This document shows, in pieces, positions 30,217 to 39,524 of a stretch of 64,000 nt of DNA. A program made the position numbers and the translations under genes. The DNA is taken from the NCBI RefSeq assembly GCF_036588685.1, contig NC_086383.1:55999448-56063447 (forward strand), written 5' to 3'. Numbering within the stretch: position 1 is the stretch's first letter; each line of letters begins with the position of its first letter. Origin of the DNA: Mytilus trossulus (Eukaryota > Mollusca > Bivalvia > Mytilida > Mytilidae). The notes under the pieces were generated by a model that saw only the letters and a program-made list of their open reading frames with translations, did no database searches and was not told the origin of the DNA.

Positions 30217-30640
30217 TTAATGTCATGTTGATTTGAAGCCTCGTGATGTCAAGTGGGGAATATTACATATAGAGACCAGGACGAAAACATGTTGATTTGA
30301 TACCATAATGATGACTTCTAAGGCGTGTTGATGTGTTATGTCCAGTGGCGAATATTGTATGGATACCAGAACGAAAAAAATATTGACTTTATTCCATGTG
30401 AATACTAAGGCGTATTGATGTTTACTGTCCAGTGGTGTATATTACATGGACACCAGGACCAAAACGTGTTGATTTGATAAAACGTAACCACGAAGATGCA
30501 TTTAGTTGATGTGTAATGTCCAGTGGTTCATTTAAAATTGAGATTGGAAACCGGGTATGTGTCAAACAGCAGAATATAACCCTAGTGTATTGTCCAGTTA
30601 CGAATGTTACATGGATACCAGGACGGAAACATGTTGGTCC
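30217..30640. repeat. Degraded ~90-bp satellite flanking the 2.3 kb array
   Basis: Five imperfect copies of a core resembling GTCCAGTGGCGAATATT-ACATGGATACCAGGACGAAAAC, followed by TGTTGATTTGATA, occur at about 30248, 30340, 30427, 30518 and 30592 (spacing 92, 87, 91 and 74 bp). The same GTCCAGTGG-AATATT core lies once in every 2.3 kb unit and twice in the element at 56113-57732. No coding potential is seen. Confidence 0.75.
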
Positions 30641-30970
30641 TGGTATCTATGATTATTTCCCAAGCCCAGTAGTCAGCACTTTTGTGCTGACATGAATTGT
30701 CATTGATATGGTTATAGTTGTAAATTTACTGTTTACAAAATTTAGAATTTTTTGAAATACTAAGGCTTTTCTACCTCAGGCATAGATGACCTTAGCTGTA
30801 TTTGGCAACACTTTGAGGAATTTTGGTCCTCAAAGCTCTTCAACTTCGTACTTTTTTAGCCTTTTTAACTTTTTGGATTCGAGCGTCACTGATGAGTCTT
30901 TAGTAGACGAAACGCGCGTCTGGCGTATATACAAATTTTAGTCCTGGTATCTATGGTGAGTTTATTTCAT
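30641..30970 (+). mobile_element. Retroelement tail carrying a hammerhead ribozyme (Penelope-like or retrozyme type)
   Basis: A ~330-bp segment is bounded by two direct copies of TCCTGGTATCTATG (near 30648 and 30942). It contains a complete hammerhead motif just upstream of the second copy. Type I hammerheads with a minimal stem III next to terminal direct repeats are known from Penelope-like retroelements and metazoan retrozymes. No reverse transcriptase frame is present, so this is a non-autonomous or truncated copy. The family assignment is inference from the ribozyme type and the flanking direct repeats. Confidence 0.6.
30883..30926 (+). ncRNA. Type I hammerhead ribozyme
   Basis: All three conserved strands are present in type I order. 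Stem I is 30883-30888 (GCGTCA) paired with 30921-30926 (TGGCGT), six pairs including two G-U wobbles. The core CTGATGA is at 30889-30895. Stem II is GTCT/AGAC (30896-30899 with 30905-30908) with a 5-nt loop. GAA is at 30909-30911. Stem III is only A-C/G-T (30912-30913 with 30918-30919), closed by a GCGC tetraloop. The residue before the cleavage site is C30920. No core base is missing, so self-cleavage after 30920 is expected. Whether it is transcribed cannot be told from sequence. Confidence 0.88.
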
Positions 30971-31025
30971 ACCGAGAGATAACGGACTTAAATATGACGT
31001 CCATTTTCACTGAACATTTGTATTG

Positions 31026-31132
31026 AGGAGCCCACCACCGGTTGCGGGATTTTTTCGCTGCGTTGAAGACGTTAAAGGGTTGTTGTCTTATTGACATATA
31101 TTGTGTATTCCCCATTCCCATTTTCAATTTTA
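31026..31132 (+). repeat. Dispersed repeat ending in CCCATT-CCATT-TCAATTTTA
   Basis: This segment is a diverged relative of 39231-39350. Both share a GGAGCC/GGGGCC start, a GTGCGGGA-like word, GTTGTTGTCT...TTGA-ACAT and an end close to CCCATTTCCATTCTCAATTTTA. I regard it as a high-copy bivalve short interspersed repeat; copy number was not assessed. Confidence 0.6.
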
Positions 31133-31380
31133 TAAAACATCAAAAATATTGAAAAAGAACAGATAAGTTTTAGCTTGAACTAGCTCGCTGTTCTCTCCCT
31201 GGTATGCTCCGACAGAAATAAATTAAAAAAACACCAGTATGAATCATATGTTACTTGGAAAGGAATTTTTAGATACAAGCATTTGAAAGAAAATATTATA
31301 TACATTTTTGCAATAATAGTTGTGTGTTGTACTTTTTTTATTCGTGTGTATAGTTTGTAAGCGATCTTTTTTTTAAGGAA

Positions 31381-31480
31381 GCTGGCTTGGCATGTTTTGA
31401 AATTTTGGTCAGATTTTCGGAATCCTCTGGTTTTATCCATTTTAATGCCTTAACAAATTTGCCCGGTGACCCCCATTTTC
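31381..31480 (-). repeat. Dispersed repeat, minus-oriented copy
   Basis: The reverse complement matches 45713-45810 over ~95 bp, including AAGGCATT-AATGGATAAAACC and AGAGGATT-CGAAAATCTGAC. It lies beyond the 3' end of the Cvsi-like gene. The short frames through it look incidental. Confidence 0.65.
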
Positions 31481-31611
31481 TTTTTATAATTCTTTTAAAT
31501 ATATAATGATAAGCTGTCTCATAAAGTCTGACCGTTATAGAATTTTTATTATTTTTGACGATGTACTGTGTTGCTACCAAGAAAAACGTTAAACACTGAG
31601 AAAATGTAATG

Positions 31612-31617
31612 TTTATT
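31612..31617 (-). terminator. Candidate poly(A) signal AATAAA of the Cvsi-like gene
   Basis: TTTATT on the plus strand reads AATAAA on the minus strand, about 20 nt after the stop codon at 31638-31640. A second one lies further downstream near 31336. The very short spacing would give a compact 3' UTR, so the distal signal may be used instead. Confidence 0.4.
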
Positions 31618-31637
31618 TCAATCACTCAATTCGGTGC

Positions 31638-31744
31638 TTAGATACATCTGCATGCTCCATCAAAGCAATGCCATGAGGCGTGGTGTCCGTGACCATGTTC
31701 ATGGCATGGCCCATGGTGGTCACAGTCTTTCGCTGTATGGCAGG
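31638..31744 (-). CDS. Cvsi-like gene, exon 3 (second six-Cys, His-rich module)
   Basis: The acceptor is a pyrimidine-rich tract ending CTTTCAG before 31744. The exon encodes residues 55-89, beginning (T)CHTAKDCDHHGPC and ending CRCI, with stop TAA at 31638-31640. Confidence 0.87.
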
Positions 31745-34700
31745 CTGAAAGAAAAGAAATGAATGAAAGTTATAGAACGGATATTGATTATTCGCCATTC
31801 CCAGTCCGAATATGAAGCATTCTTGGTAATATTGTCAAAAGAAAACACCAAAACCGTTGCGATTGGCTGATCATCTCTTTAAAAATGATATTAAACAGAT
31901 GGCATGAGTCGACCCTAGTTTTACCAACATTGAATTTACCACAGTCCTTTGAATTCAAAAACTAAAACCGTTGCGATTAGCTGGTAATCTCTTATAAATT
32001 GATATTCGACCAATGACATGACGTTAATTCCACAAACATTGAATCTATTACAGTCCTTTCAATTCTGAAGCGGTTAATTTGTTCGTAGTAGAAAACATTT
32101 ATTTTTTACTCGTTTTTACATTGGCGGATACTATTATAGCTTTTGTAAAAGGATGAACCAACTCTTATAACCGCCTCTCCCAATACATACAAACACAAAT
32201 TATATCTGTAGAGGATTCAAAAGGAAAATGATTGTGTTGAAGAAAAGCATACTGAACTATGATGAACTACATGTATATATACAACAAGAATGTGTCTTAA
32301 GTACACGGATGTCCCATCCGCAATATAATTTTCTATGTTCAAGGGATACAATTTCTAATTTGGCATGAACATTAGAAAGATTATATCATAGGGAACATGC
32401 TTACTAAGTTTCAAGTTGATTGGACCTCAATTTCATCAAAAACTACCTCGACCAAAAATTTTAACCTGAAGCAGGACGAACGGACGGACGGACGGATGCA
32501 CAGACCAGAAAACATAATGCCCATAAATGGGGCATAAAAAACATGTTCTAACAGTGTGTGATGGACTGGGTGAGGTTTAAAGAATGAAGAGTAATGCAGT
32601 GGCGGATCCAGGGAGAGGGTTCAGGGGGTTGGAACCCCCCTTTTTTTGGACGATCAATGCATTTGAATGGAGACATATAGATACAACCCCCCCCCCCCTC
32701 CTTTTTAAAATGGCTGGATCCGCCCCTGTAATGGGCCGATATTAGAAAAAAAAATGCCAAACAGATATAGAATATATAAGAATGGGCCACAAAAAAATTA
32801 AGGTATTATACATAATAATGGAGACTCAATGTTAAATTAAATTAAGCAAAGAAAATAATGAGCAAAAATATAAACTAAAGAGAAAATATGCAAGCTTTGA
32901 AATTCTAGATTGTAAATATAGTTTTTACGTCATAGGTATAGTGAACTTAAAGCAAGAACTGAAATATTTTTTATTTGTAAATCGTACCCAGAAAAATCGA
33001 CACACGCCATAACAGGAAACGATGGAAATTATGATAATGAGCCGCTTCATGAAGGTGAAACCTGTATTGTATATGGTAAATTAATGCAGTTTTGGTACAC
33101 AATAATGTTTTACGATCAGATTTGTTCTTAAGTACCAATATATTGTATTTGAAGTTTCAATTTGTCAATACAATTGATAAAAAAAACCATTACATATTTT
33201 TAAGGCTTTGCATAATTGTGATGTTTACCCTTGAAATGAATATTATTATTTTAAAATGTTACGAAACAATTTATTGTTACCATTGTGTACCAATAGTTTT
33301 ATTCAGAACACATACATATATGCAGTTTATATTCTTTTTTAAATAGTATTTTCATAAAACAAAGACGTGTTTGAAAGGATTTTTTAGGTTAAAGTTAAAT
33401 ACATATTGTGATTTACTGGGATTTATGTCCTGTGTAATTAATATAAATTATAAATGATCTTCATCAACATTGTGGCCAATTACTACAGAAAACAAGAGAG
33501 AACCTTCAGTTTACAAAACCGAATGTAAAAATATAAAAAACAAACATACTGGTTGCTGTTGCGTCGCGACAGGTACACAAGTTTTCGTCGTTGCATTCCA
33601 CCATTGCACCGTTTCCGCATGATTCCAATGTACAGTCACTTGCTATTTGACATCTCTCTCCATACACCACTAGACAAACAAATACAAAAATATAAATATT
33701 TCATTGTACAGTCACTTGCTACTTGACATCTCTCTCCATACACCACTAGACAAACAAATACAAAAATATAAAGATTTCATTGTACAATCACTTGCTACTT
33801 GACATCTCTCTCCGTACACGACTATACAAACAAATATAAAAATATAAATATTTCATTGTACAGTCACTTGCTACTTGACATCTATCTCCATACACCACTA
33901 TACAAACAAATATAAAATGGTAGGTAAAGACAAATGTTAAAATCTCAGTATAACTTTACAGGAAAATGTTATTTTAAAGTTTTCTGGTCCTTTGTCGTTG
34001 AATAGTCGGAATTGTTTTCAATTGCAATTTGTGTTCTGTCTTGAAAAAAACATTACATAAATTGATTAGTATTAGTTTAGTTTACAGGGGCGTAGCTAGG
34101 CAATTTTGATGTGTACGCAATGCAGGAGAAGGAAGTCAAACGGCCGGGGGTCTGGGGAAAACGGTGCAAAATCCTGCATTCTCGCAATTTCCGAGGACTT
34201 AAAATTACCTCACAGAAATCTTACTTTCAGGAGAAACAAGTCAACTTTGGAAATAAATACTAGTAATCAGAGAAAAATAATGAAACCTGTACTGTTGTCT
34301 CAACATTTTTTTTTTTTTTTTCTTATGTGTAGTTGGTTAAAATGACTTGATAAGGTATATTTTATTTTTTTCCAAGTCATGCTGAACCACTTTAAATTAG
34401 AAAACAAACTAATTTTTAAGCCAACACTTTGCAAATTAAATGGTATTTCTTTTATTGAAAAAATACATGATAAAAATTCGAATCACATATCTTTATCTTT
34501 TATTTTATGAGTGAACAAGCAGTGTGTTTCAGCTTTTTTTCTCCCCAAGATAATTCTGAAAAATCAATGCCCTTTTTCTGTTGCTTTTTTCTACTAAAGA
34601 TGTCCAAAACCTTGTCTGCTTTAATTTTTTTCTCGGTATATGTTCAAAAGACCGAGTCCAGATAAAAGATTCGTTTTCATTGTATTTCTCAAGTTGGTCT

Positions 34701-36003
34701 TCACTCTTCTCATGGTACTAAAAGACCGTTCTGCCGTTGCCGCCTAGACCGGCATACATGGAAATACATAAAAGTATCTGAAAGGTTCCCGGGTATACAT
34801 TTTATTTCATCAGTTATTTTGGAATCTTCAAAAAAGATGTCAGGGTAAGGAGGTATAAAGACGTGAGTGACAATTGTGTATTGACACCTGGAGGACTCAT
34901 CCATTTTAAATTGTTTGCATCAACAACAGAATCACGATGCTGGTTTCGTAAATGAAAAGGGAAGACTAGTTTTCGGAATGGAATATAGCTACAAAGTGAC
35001 CATTAACATATTTGTATATATTTTTTTATTAATTTCATTACTTTAGTTTTATTCTTACTAAATTTACCATATTTTTATTTTTGTGAAATTTTCTATGTGT
35101 ACGCAACTGCGTTTTTGCGTACGGGTTGCTACGCGCCTGGTTTATTGGGAGACATTTCAATGGATAATCAGGATGGTCGGTACAGTCATACTGTAGTGAG
35201 GGGGGTCTGTAGTGCTTCGTTAAAATTAAATAAATAAGCAATCAAACGTTTCCCACAAAAGTACGTGGGACACGGTCACCCTGCCCCCTTTAAATACGCC
35301 TCTGAGATTGGAAGTCGTTTGTTCCTGTCTTGTCATATTTGTTTTTTCGTTAATTATATTGTTATAGATAATTCCGCTAGTTTTTCTCATTTTAATTCTT
35401 TCACCGTGATGACTTTTCATGTCGGCGCCTTTTATAGCTTACTATACAGTTATCTTATCGTTGAGATGTCCTAGAGTAACCTCTATACTTGCTAAAATCC
35501 ACGTCATGTGAACTCTGAATGATAGTTGTCTCGACAGGAATCATACAACATCACCAATTTGGCAGCAATGGTGCAAAATAGATTATTACATGTGATTGAA
35601 AGAATTCGTTGATGATGATTTATGAAACGGAAAATGTTGCAAGTTCAGTAATTATTAAAAGAACTTGATAAATTAGATCCATTAACAGTAGCATATTAAG
35701 GGGTGCAAAAGGCGTACTTCATCCCCCCTTTTAATCGCAAAAAATAGATTCCACATCTTTTACGATATGTATACATATTTTATGTATTATAAAATCATAC
35801 AAAAAATTGTATATATTTAATGGGGGACAATATCGGAAATTAATCCCCCCCTTTTCAAAAATCCTGGATGCTCCTCTGAAGCCGGATATTCAACAACTTA
35901 CATAACATACAAAAAAAATGCACCCCAGCAAAAGACTACTTATAAATACTGTCACATTACCTGAAAGAACAACAACGAAAACAAAAGCTAATACACACTT
36001 CAT
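31638..36003 (-). CDS. Secreted 12-cysteine His-rich peptide, Cvsi-type serine protease inhibitor-like (three exons)
   Basis: Joining 35961-36003, 33550-33669 and 31638-31744 on the minus strand gives an uninterrupted 89-residue protein with consistent GT/AG sites. Residues 1-18 are a hydrophobic signal peptide (MKCVLAFVFVVVLS...). The mature part has two six-cysteine modules: C21, C27, C32, C40, C46, C48 and C56, C62, C68, C81, C86, C88. The second is rich in His (residues 64-80), suggesting possible metal binding. Twelve cysteines in about 70 mature residues, with a C-D-G-x-C-x-C type ending, match my recollection of the Cvsi-1/Cvsi-2 oyster inhibitors, which inhibit subtilisin-like proteases and are linked to defence against parasites. 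Both introns are phase 1, so exon 2 is a symmetric exon that encodes almost exactly one module. A GATA-like AGATAAG lies upstream at 36067-36073. The fold family is fairly sure; the inhibitory function is inferred. Confidence 0.85.
32286..32540. repeat. Dispersed repeat with GGAC tetranucleotide run, in intron 2 of the Cvsi-like gene
   Basis: Ends with ACGAACGGACGGACGGACGG, then CACAGACCAGAAAACATAATGCCC and GGGGCATAAA. To my knowledge this ending is a high-copy non-coding repeat in molluscs. No coding potential is seen. Confidence 0.5.
32597..32728. mobile_element. hAT-type MITE (132 bp) with TAATG target duplication
   Basis: The left terminus CAGTGGCGGATCCAG and the right terminus CTGGATCCGCCCCTG are inverted with one mismatch over 15 bp. 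Both sides are flanked by TAATG. A related element lies at 49191-49343. CAG...CTG termini with short target duplications fit non-autonomous hAT elements; the superfamily is inferred from the termini. Confidence 0.8.
33550..33669 (-). CDS. Cvsi-like gene, exon 2 (first six-Cys module)
   Basis: Acceptor TTGTTTGTCTAG precedes 33669 and donor GTATGT follows 33550. The 120-nt exon encodes residues 15-54, ending in ...CTCRDATAT, and is symmetric (phase 1 at both ends). Its 5' part has been tandemly copied upstream; see 33629-33917. Confidence 0.87.
33629..33917. repeat. 76-bp tandem repeat: 5' part of exon 2 plus its splice acceptor, copied upstream
   Basis: TGTACA(G/A)TCACTTGCTA starts at 33629, 33705, 33781 and 33857, exactly 76 bp apart. 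The first copy overlaps the true exon 2 (33550-33669). The others lie upstream in intron 1 as read on the minus strand, and each carries a polypyrimidine tract, an AG acceptor and ~40 nt of exon-like sequence. The second copy keeps TTGTTTGTCTAG; the third and fourth have TTTGTATAG. No copy has a donor site, so they are decoy acceptors rather than extra exons. Confidence 0.9.
34085..35139 (-). mobile_element. Truncated hAT DNA transposon with TIRs and GTTTA target duplication
   Basis: The left end CAGGGGCGTAGCTAGG and right end GGTTGCTACGCGCCTG are imperfect inverted repeats, and both flanks carry GTTTA (34080-34084 and 35140-35144). Subterminal words GTGTACGCAA recur at both ends. The minus strand carries a decayed hAT dimerisation region (34621-34743). 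At 1055 bp it is far shorter than an autonomous hAT element, so most of the transposase is deleted. It lies in intron 1 of the Cvsi-like gene. Confidence 0.85.
34621..34743 (-). pseudogene. hAT transposase C-terminal dimerisation domain relic
   Basis: On the minus strand 34743 to 34621 reads AATAERSFSTMRRVKTNLRN, continuing with an LLSGLGLLNIYR-like stretch to a TAA stop. The AERSFS-(M/L)RR(I/V)K-LR-TM...L..LL.I.R pattern is the hallmark of the hAT family C-terminal dimer domain. Upstream sequence to about 34904 continues only in another frame, so a frameshift separates the fragment from the rest. There is no intact start and the catalytic core is missing. Confidence 0.88.
35145..35960. other. 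Remaining intron 1 sequence, no gene recognised
   Basis: AT-rich sequence containing several bivalve-style fragments with runs of C or G (35200, 35720, 35840). The segment near 35687-35877 has loosely inverted CAG-AGCAT-like ends and could be an old transposon, but the match is too weak to call. Short frames on both strands lack splice support. Confidence 0.4.
35961..36003 (-). CDS. Cvsi-like gene, exon 1 (signal peptide)
   Basis: ATG at 36001-36003 opens MKCVLAFVFVVVLS. The exon ends TTTCAG before donor GTAATG and is 43 nt long, leaving phase 1. It was found only through exon joining because it is too short to stand out as a frame. Confidence 0.83.
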
Positions 36004-36189
36004 GATTGTAATCAAGATCAAAAGTGGGATCTTTTCACTACAGTTATACGTATATACATGTATGGTCTTATCTTAAATATCGTGACAAGAAATACAGTGA
36101 AACCTAGCTGAACTATTGGAGACTCCACATAAGCAGATCGAGTTAGGCGAATTATAAATGAAACAAACTTAGTGTTCCATAAATTTTTT

Positions 36190-36600
36190 TAAGTTGTTAT
36201 TTGGATGGAGAGTTGTCTCATTGGCACTCACATCACATCTTCCTATATCTATTAAGTGTTCAGAAACATACTACAAGACAATTAATTCGTATTTCATTTA
36301 TCAATAGATATAGGAAGATGAGGTATAAATGCCAATGAAATAAATCTTCATTTTAAGTTGTTATTTGGATGGAGAGTTGTCTCATTGGCACTCACACCAT
36401 ATCTCCCTAGATCTTTTTAGTGTTCCGAAACATACTACAGGAAAATTAATTCGTATTTTCATTTATTATTAGATATAGGAAGATGTGGTATGAGTCCCAA
36501 TGAGACAAATCTCCATCAAAGTTATAATTTATAAAAGTAAACCATTATTGGTCAAAGTACGGTCTTCAACACGGAGCCTTAGCTCATACCGAACAGCAAG
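36190..36600. repeat. Nested inverted copies of a SINE-like GTTGTCTCATTGGCA repeat
   Basis: Plus-oriented fragments TTGGATGGAGAGTTGTCTCA occur at about 36200 and 36366. Minus-oriented fragments (AGATATAGGAAGATG...) occur at about 36304 and 36472. Alternating orientation makes imperfect foldback arms. The fragments match the 3' part of the repeats at 37049, 47206 and 51191. Confidence 0.65.
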
Positions 36601-37048
36601 CTATTTCATTTAATAAACCTGTATTCAAAGACAACCTTTATTGAAATAAAAAATCGAATAGTTTTGTCTTGAGTGATCTTTTTAAAAAGGTGATACCTAA
36701 CACTACAGGGAGATAACTCTGTAAAATCAGCTAAACGTTTTAATTACGTTGTCTTATATAAGGAATATTTAGCTTCTCAATGATCAAAATTGATGGTTGT
36801 CAAATTGCTATATAACAGTGTAATTTTGCTGACAAAACGGTTGGTTCAAAAAAAAAAAATTGTATACATTTATTTTAGTTATAGTATTTACTTTGACAAA
36901 ATTTTATGAAAATTAAACGAGCCAAATTAATTTTAGTGAAAGTGTTGTTAATACAGGTTTGACTGTATATAGAGGGTTATAATACCTATGTAAATAAGAC
37001 TTATATTTATAACTATGGACCCATTGGTGCTCTTTCATTTTGTCATTT

Positions 37049-37178
37049 CGGGGCAATTTATAGCTGCCCATGGGCTTTGTTCATTATTGAAGACCATACG
37101 GTGACCTATAGTTGTTATTTTTTTCTGTGTCATTTTGGTCTCTTGTGGAGTGTTGTCTCATCATATTATCTTATCTTC
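37049..37178 (+). repeat. Dispersed SINE-like repeat, copy 1
   Basis: Shares TATAGCTG, ATGGGCTTTG-TCATT-TTGAAG, ACGGTGACCTATAGTTGTTA, TGTGTCATTTTGGTCTCTTG and GTTGTCTCA with 47206-47350 and 51191-51337. This copy is the most diverged and has lost the ATTGGCAATCAT end. Confidence 0.65.
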
Positions 37179-37624
37179 ATAAATATCAACGCTTACTATA
37201 TGTTTTGTGTTTCATTGTAAAGGTGATTGCTTGCATAGACATGCATGTTGCCTAATCCAATTCAATTTATTTGAATGCAATACAGTTTAAACTTAAAATA
37301 AATCGTGGTCATTGTTCAACTTTAAAGACTTTAATGAATAAATAGACATTGGTTTTCTTTAGGGGTGGTATACACTTTTGACATGTCGAAAATGACAGAG
37401 AAGAGGAGTAATTTCAAAATTGAGCTGAGGCTAAATCAGGCGGAGGTGTGCCCCCCCCCCCCCTTAAATATGCAAAGCATACGTTTGCACCTTAATAAAG
37501 ATTATTCCTCCCCTAAACCTAAATACGGGAACCGCCCCTACTTCAACAAGTAATTGAAACAAAAATAATAAACCAAGGTAAGCGAGAATTATTATGATAT
37601 AAATTATCCTAATAATTATAATTT

Positions 37625-37672
37625 TATTGGGTCACGACCTGTCACATAGTTGTGACAGGTCGTGACCCAATA
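37625..37672. other. Perfect 21-bp inverted repeat with 6-nt loop
   Basis: The left arm 37625-37645 (core GGGTCACGACCTGTCAC) and the right arm 37652-37672 are exact reverse complements, separated by ATAGTT. It could be a transcribed hairpin, the core of a foldback element or a cruciform-forming site. No flanking target duplication was identified, and no gene is adjacent. Confidence 0.9.
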
Positions 37673-38011
37673 TTCCGTTATCTCGCTTATCCGTTGATCC
37701 TAAAATTAAGACAAGGGCTTGAAAAAAAGATTACAGAAGTAGAGAGCCATTTCCGATATGCCATAAAGGTTGAGCTTAATATATTTCCATGACAACCATT
37801 TTTTGAGTTTATGAGACGACCAAGTGTCTTTATGAGGGGAGGTGTGATTTTGAAAATAAAGTTCATGGCCTAGTAAGAATTTAAAATCTTACTAAAAACA
37901 GGATGTAAATGAATATATGTTCATAGCCATAAATAAACAGATTTATTACCAGTATCACATAAAATTAACATGATCCAAGAAAATGAGGTGAAGGTCAGAT
38001 GAACCAAGTCA

Positions 38012-38465
38012 CAAATAAAGTTCACCTTACAAACATTCCATACACCAAATAAAGTTCACCTTACAAACATTCCATACACCAAATAAAGTTCACCTTACAA
38101 ACATTCCTTACACCAAATAAAGTTCACCTTACAAACATTCCTTACACCAAATAAAGTTCACCTTACAAACATTCCATACACCAAATAAAGTTCACCTTAC
38201 AAACATTTCTTACACCAAATAAAGTTCACCTTACAAACATTCCTTACACCAAATAAAGTTCACCTTACAAACATTCCTTACACCAAATAAAGTTCACCTT
38301 ACAAACATTCCTTACACCAAATAAAGTTCACCTTACAAACATTCCATACACCAAATAAAGTTCACCTTACAAACATTTCTTACACCAAATAAAGTTCACC
38401 TTACAAACATTCCTTACACCAAATAAAGTTCACCTTACAAACATTCCTTACACCAAATAAAGTTT
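38012..38465. repeat. 34-bp tandem repeat, about 13 copies
   Basis: The unit contains CACCTTACAAACATTCC and TTACACCAAATAAAGTT. Copies differ at a few positions (CCATAC, CCTTAC or TTCTTAC). The variant order repeats as a block of five units, showing higher-order duplication. Not coding: the period is not a multiple of three. Confidence 0.93.
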
Positions 38466-38878
38466 ACGACTCAAAGTATGCACGATACTTACCAAACCAC
38501 GAAAACGCAATATTGACAAGGAACTATGAAATTGCGGACAATATCTGAGGATACATGCCTTACAATCATTCCATAAATGATGACACACCAAATATAATTA
38601 TATACATATTGCTTATCAAAATCCACACACAACTAGGAATTCAACTCTGAAAATAAGGTCAAGGTAAAAAAAAAAACACTGCCAGACTGACATCGTAAAA
38701 TACTGAAACATACTGTATTAACAAATCTGATAAAATCGTCACGTAACAGTGAACTTTTTCTACAGTCTGCATGTGAAGCTGTCAAGTTGAATTTGACGGA
38801 TTTATATGCTTTAAGGAATGTGTGCACTTAGATCTCCAACATATTCCTGTAATATTTTCTAAGATATTCACCCTAAAA
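38466..38878. other. No feature recognised
   Basis: AT-rich single-copy-looking sequence. A 64-codon minus-strand frame near 38633-38827 has no splice or domain support. Confidence 0.4.
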
Positions 38879-39035
38879 CATTTGCAATGTCAAATATAGC
38901 CTGTAAGTATTTGCAATGTTAAATTCAGCCTGTAAGTATTTGCAATGTTAAATTCAGCCTGTAAGTATTTGTAATGTTAGATTCAGCTTGTAAGAATTTG
39001 TAATGTTAGATTCAGCCTTTAAGTGTTTGAAATGT
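38879..39035. repeat. 29-bp tandem repeat, about five copies
   Basis: The unit resembles TTTGCAATGTTAAATTCAGC plus CTGTAAGTA. Copies become progressively more diverged toward the right. Confidence 0.85.
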
Positions 39036-39230
39036 ATGATTCAATTGAAAGTATAAACAAACAAGAGTCCTTTGAAATTCAACTGGCTAATTTAATAAGT
39101 TCCGTATATTTTGGTCATGCCAATACTGTAATATATAAAATGTATATTATGTACATGTAATATGATTGCCCATTAGACAGATTTCCACCCAGGACCGAAG
39201 GATGTGGATGTAAACAAGTATATAATTGTT

Positions 39231-39350
39231 TAGGGGCCAGCTGAAGAACGCCTTTAGGTGCGGGAATTCCTGGTTAACTTATGCTGTTGTTTTTTCTATT
39301 GTAGGGCTGTTGTCTCTTTGATACATTCCCCATTTCCATTCTCAATTTTA
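39231..39350 (+). repeat. Dispersed repeat related to 31026-31132
   Basis: GGGGCCAGCTGAAGAACGCC, GGTGCGGGAATTCCTGG, then GGGCTGTTGTCTCTTTGATA and an end CATTTCCATTCTCAATTTTA. This is the better preserved of the two copies in the window. Confidence 0.65.
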
Positions 39351-39524
39351 TTATAGTTCACTGTATGACTTTCAACAATGAGCAACACACATTCCCTGTT
39401 GTTAACTTTCTTATAAACACATTTTTTCTGTATTATTTTTCGCCAATTCTATGGAAACTTACAAAATGAAAACGGCTTTGAAAGACGTTTTCATTTTGTT
39501 GGTTTTTTTTCAGCCAGATTTTAA

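Noticed and set aside
32548..35474. Short frames of 60-95 codons within 32.5-35.5 kb on both strands
   Set aside because: They overlap MITEs, the hAT relic or low-complexity tracts and have no domain or splice support, apart from the hAT fragment that is listed.
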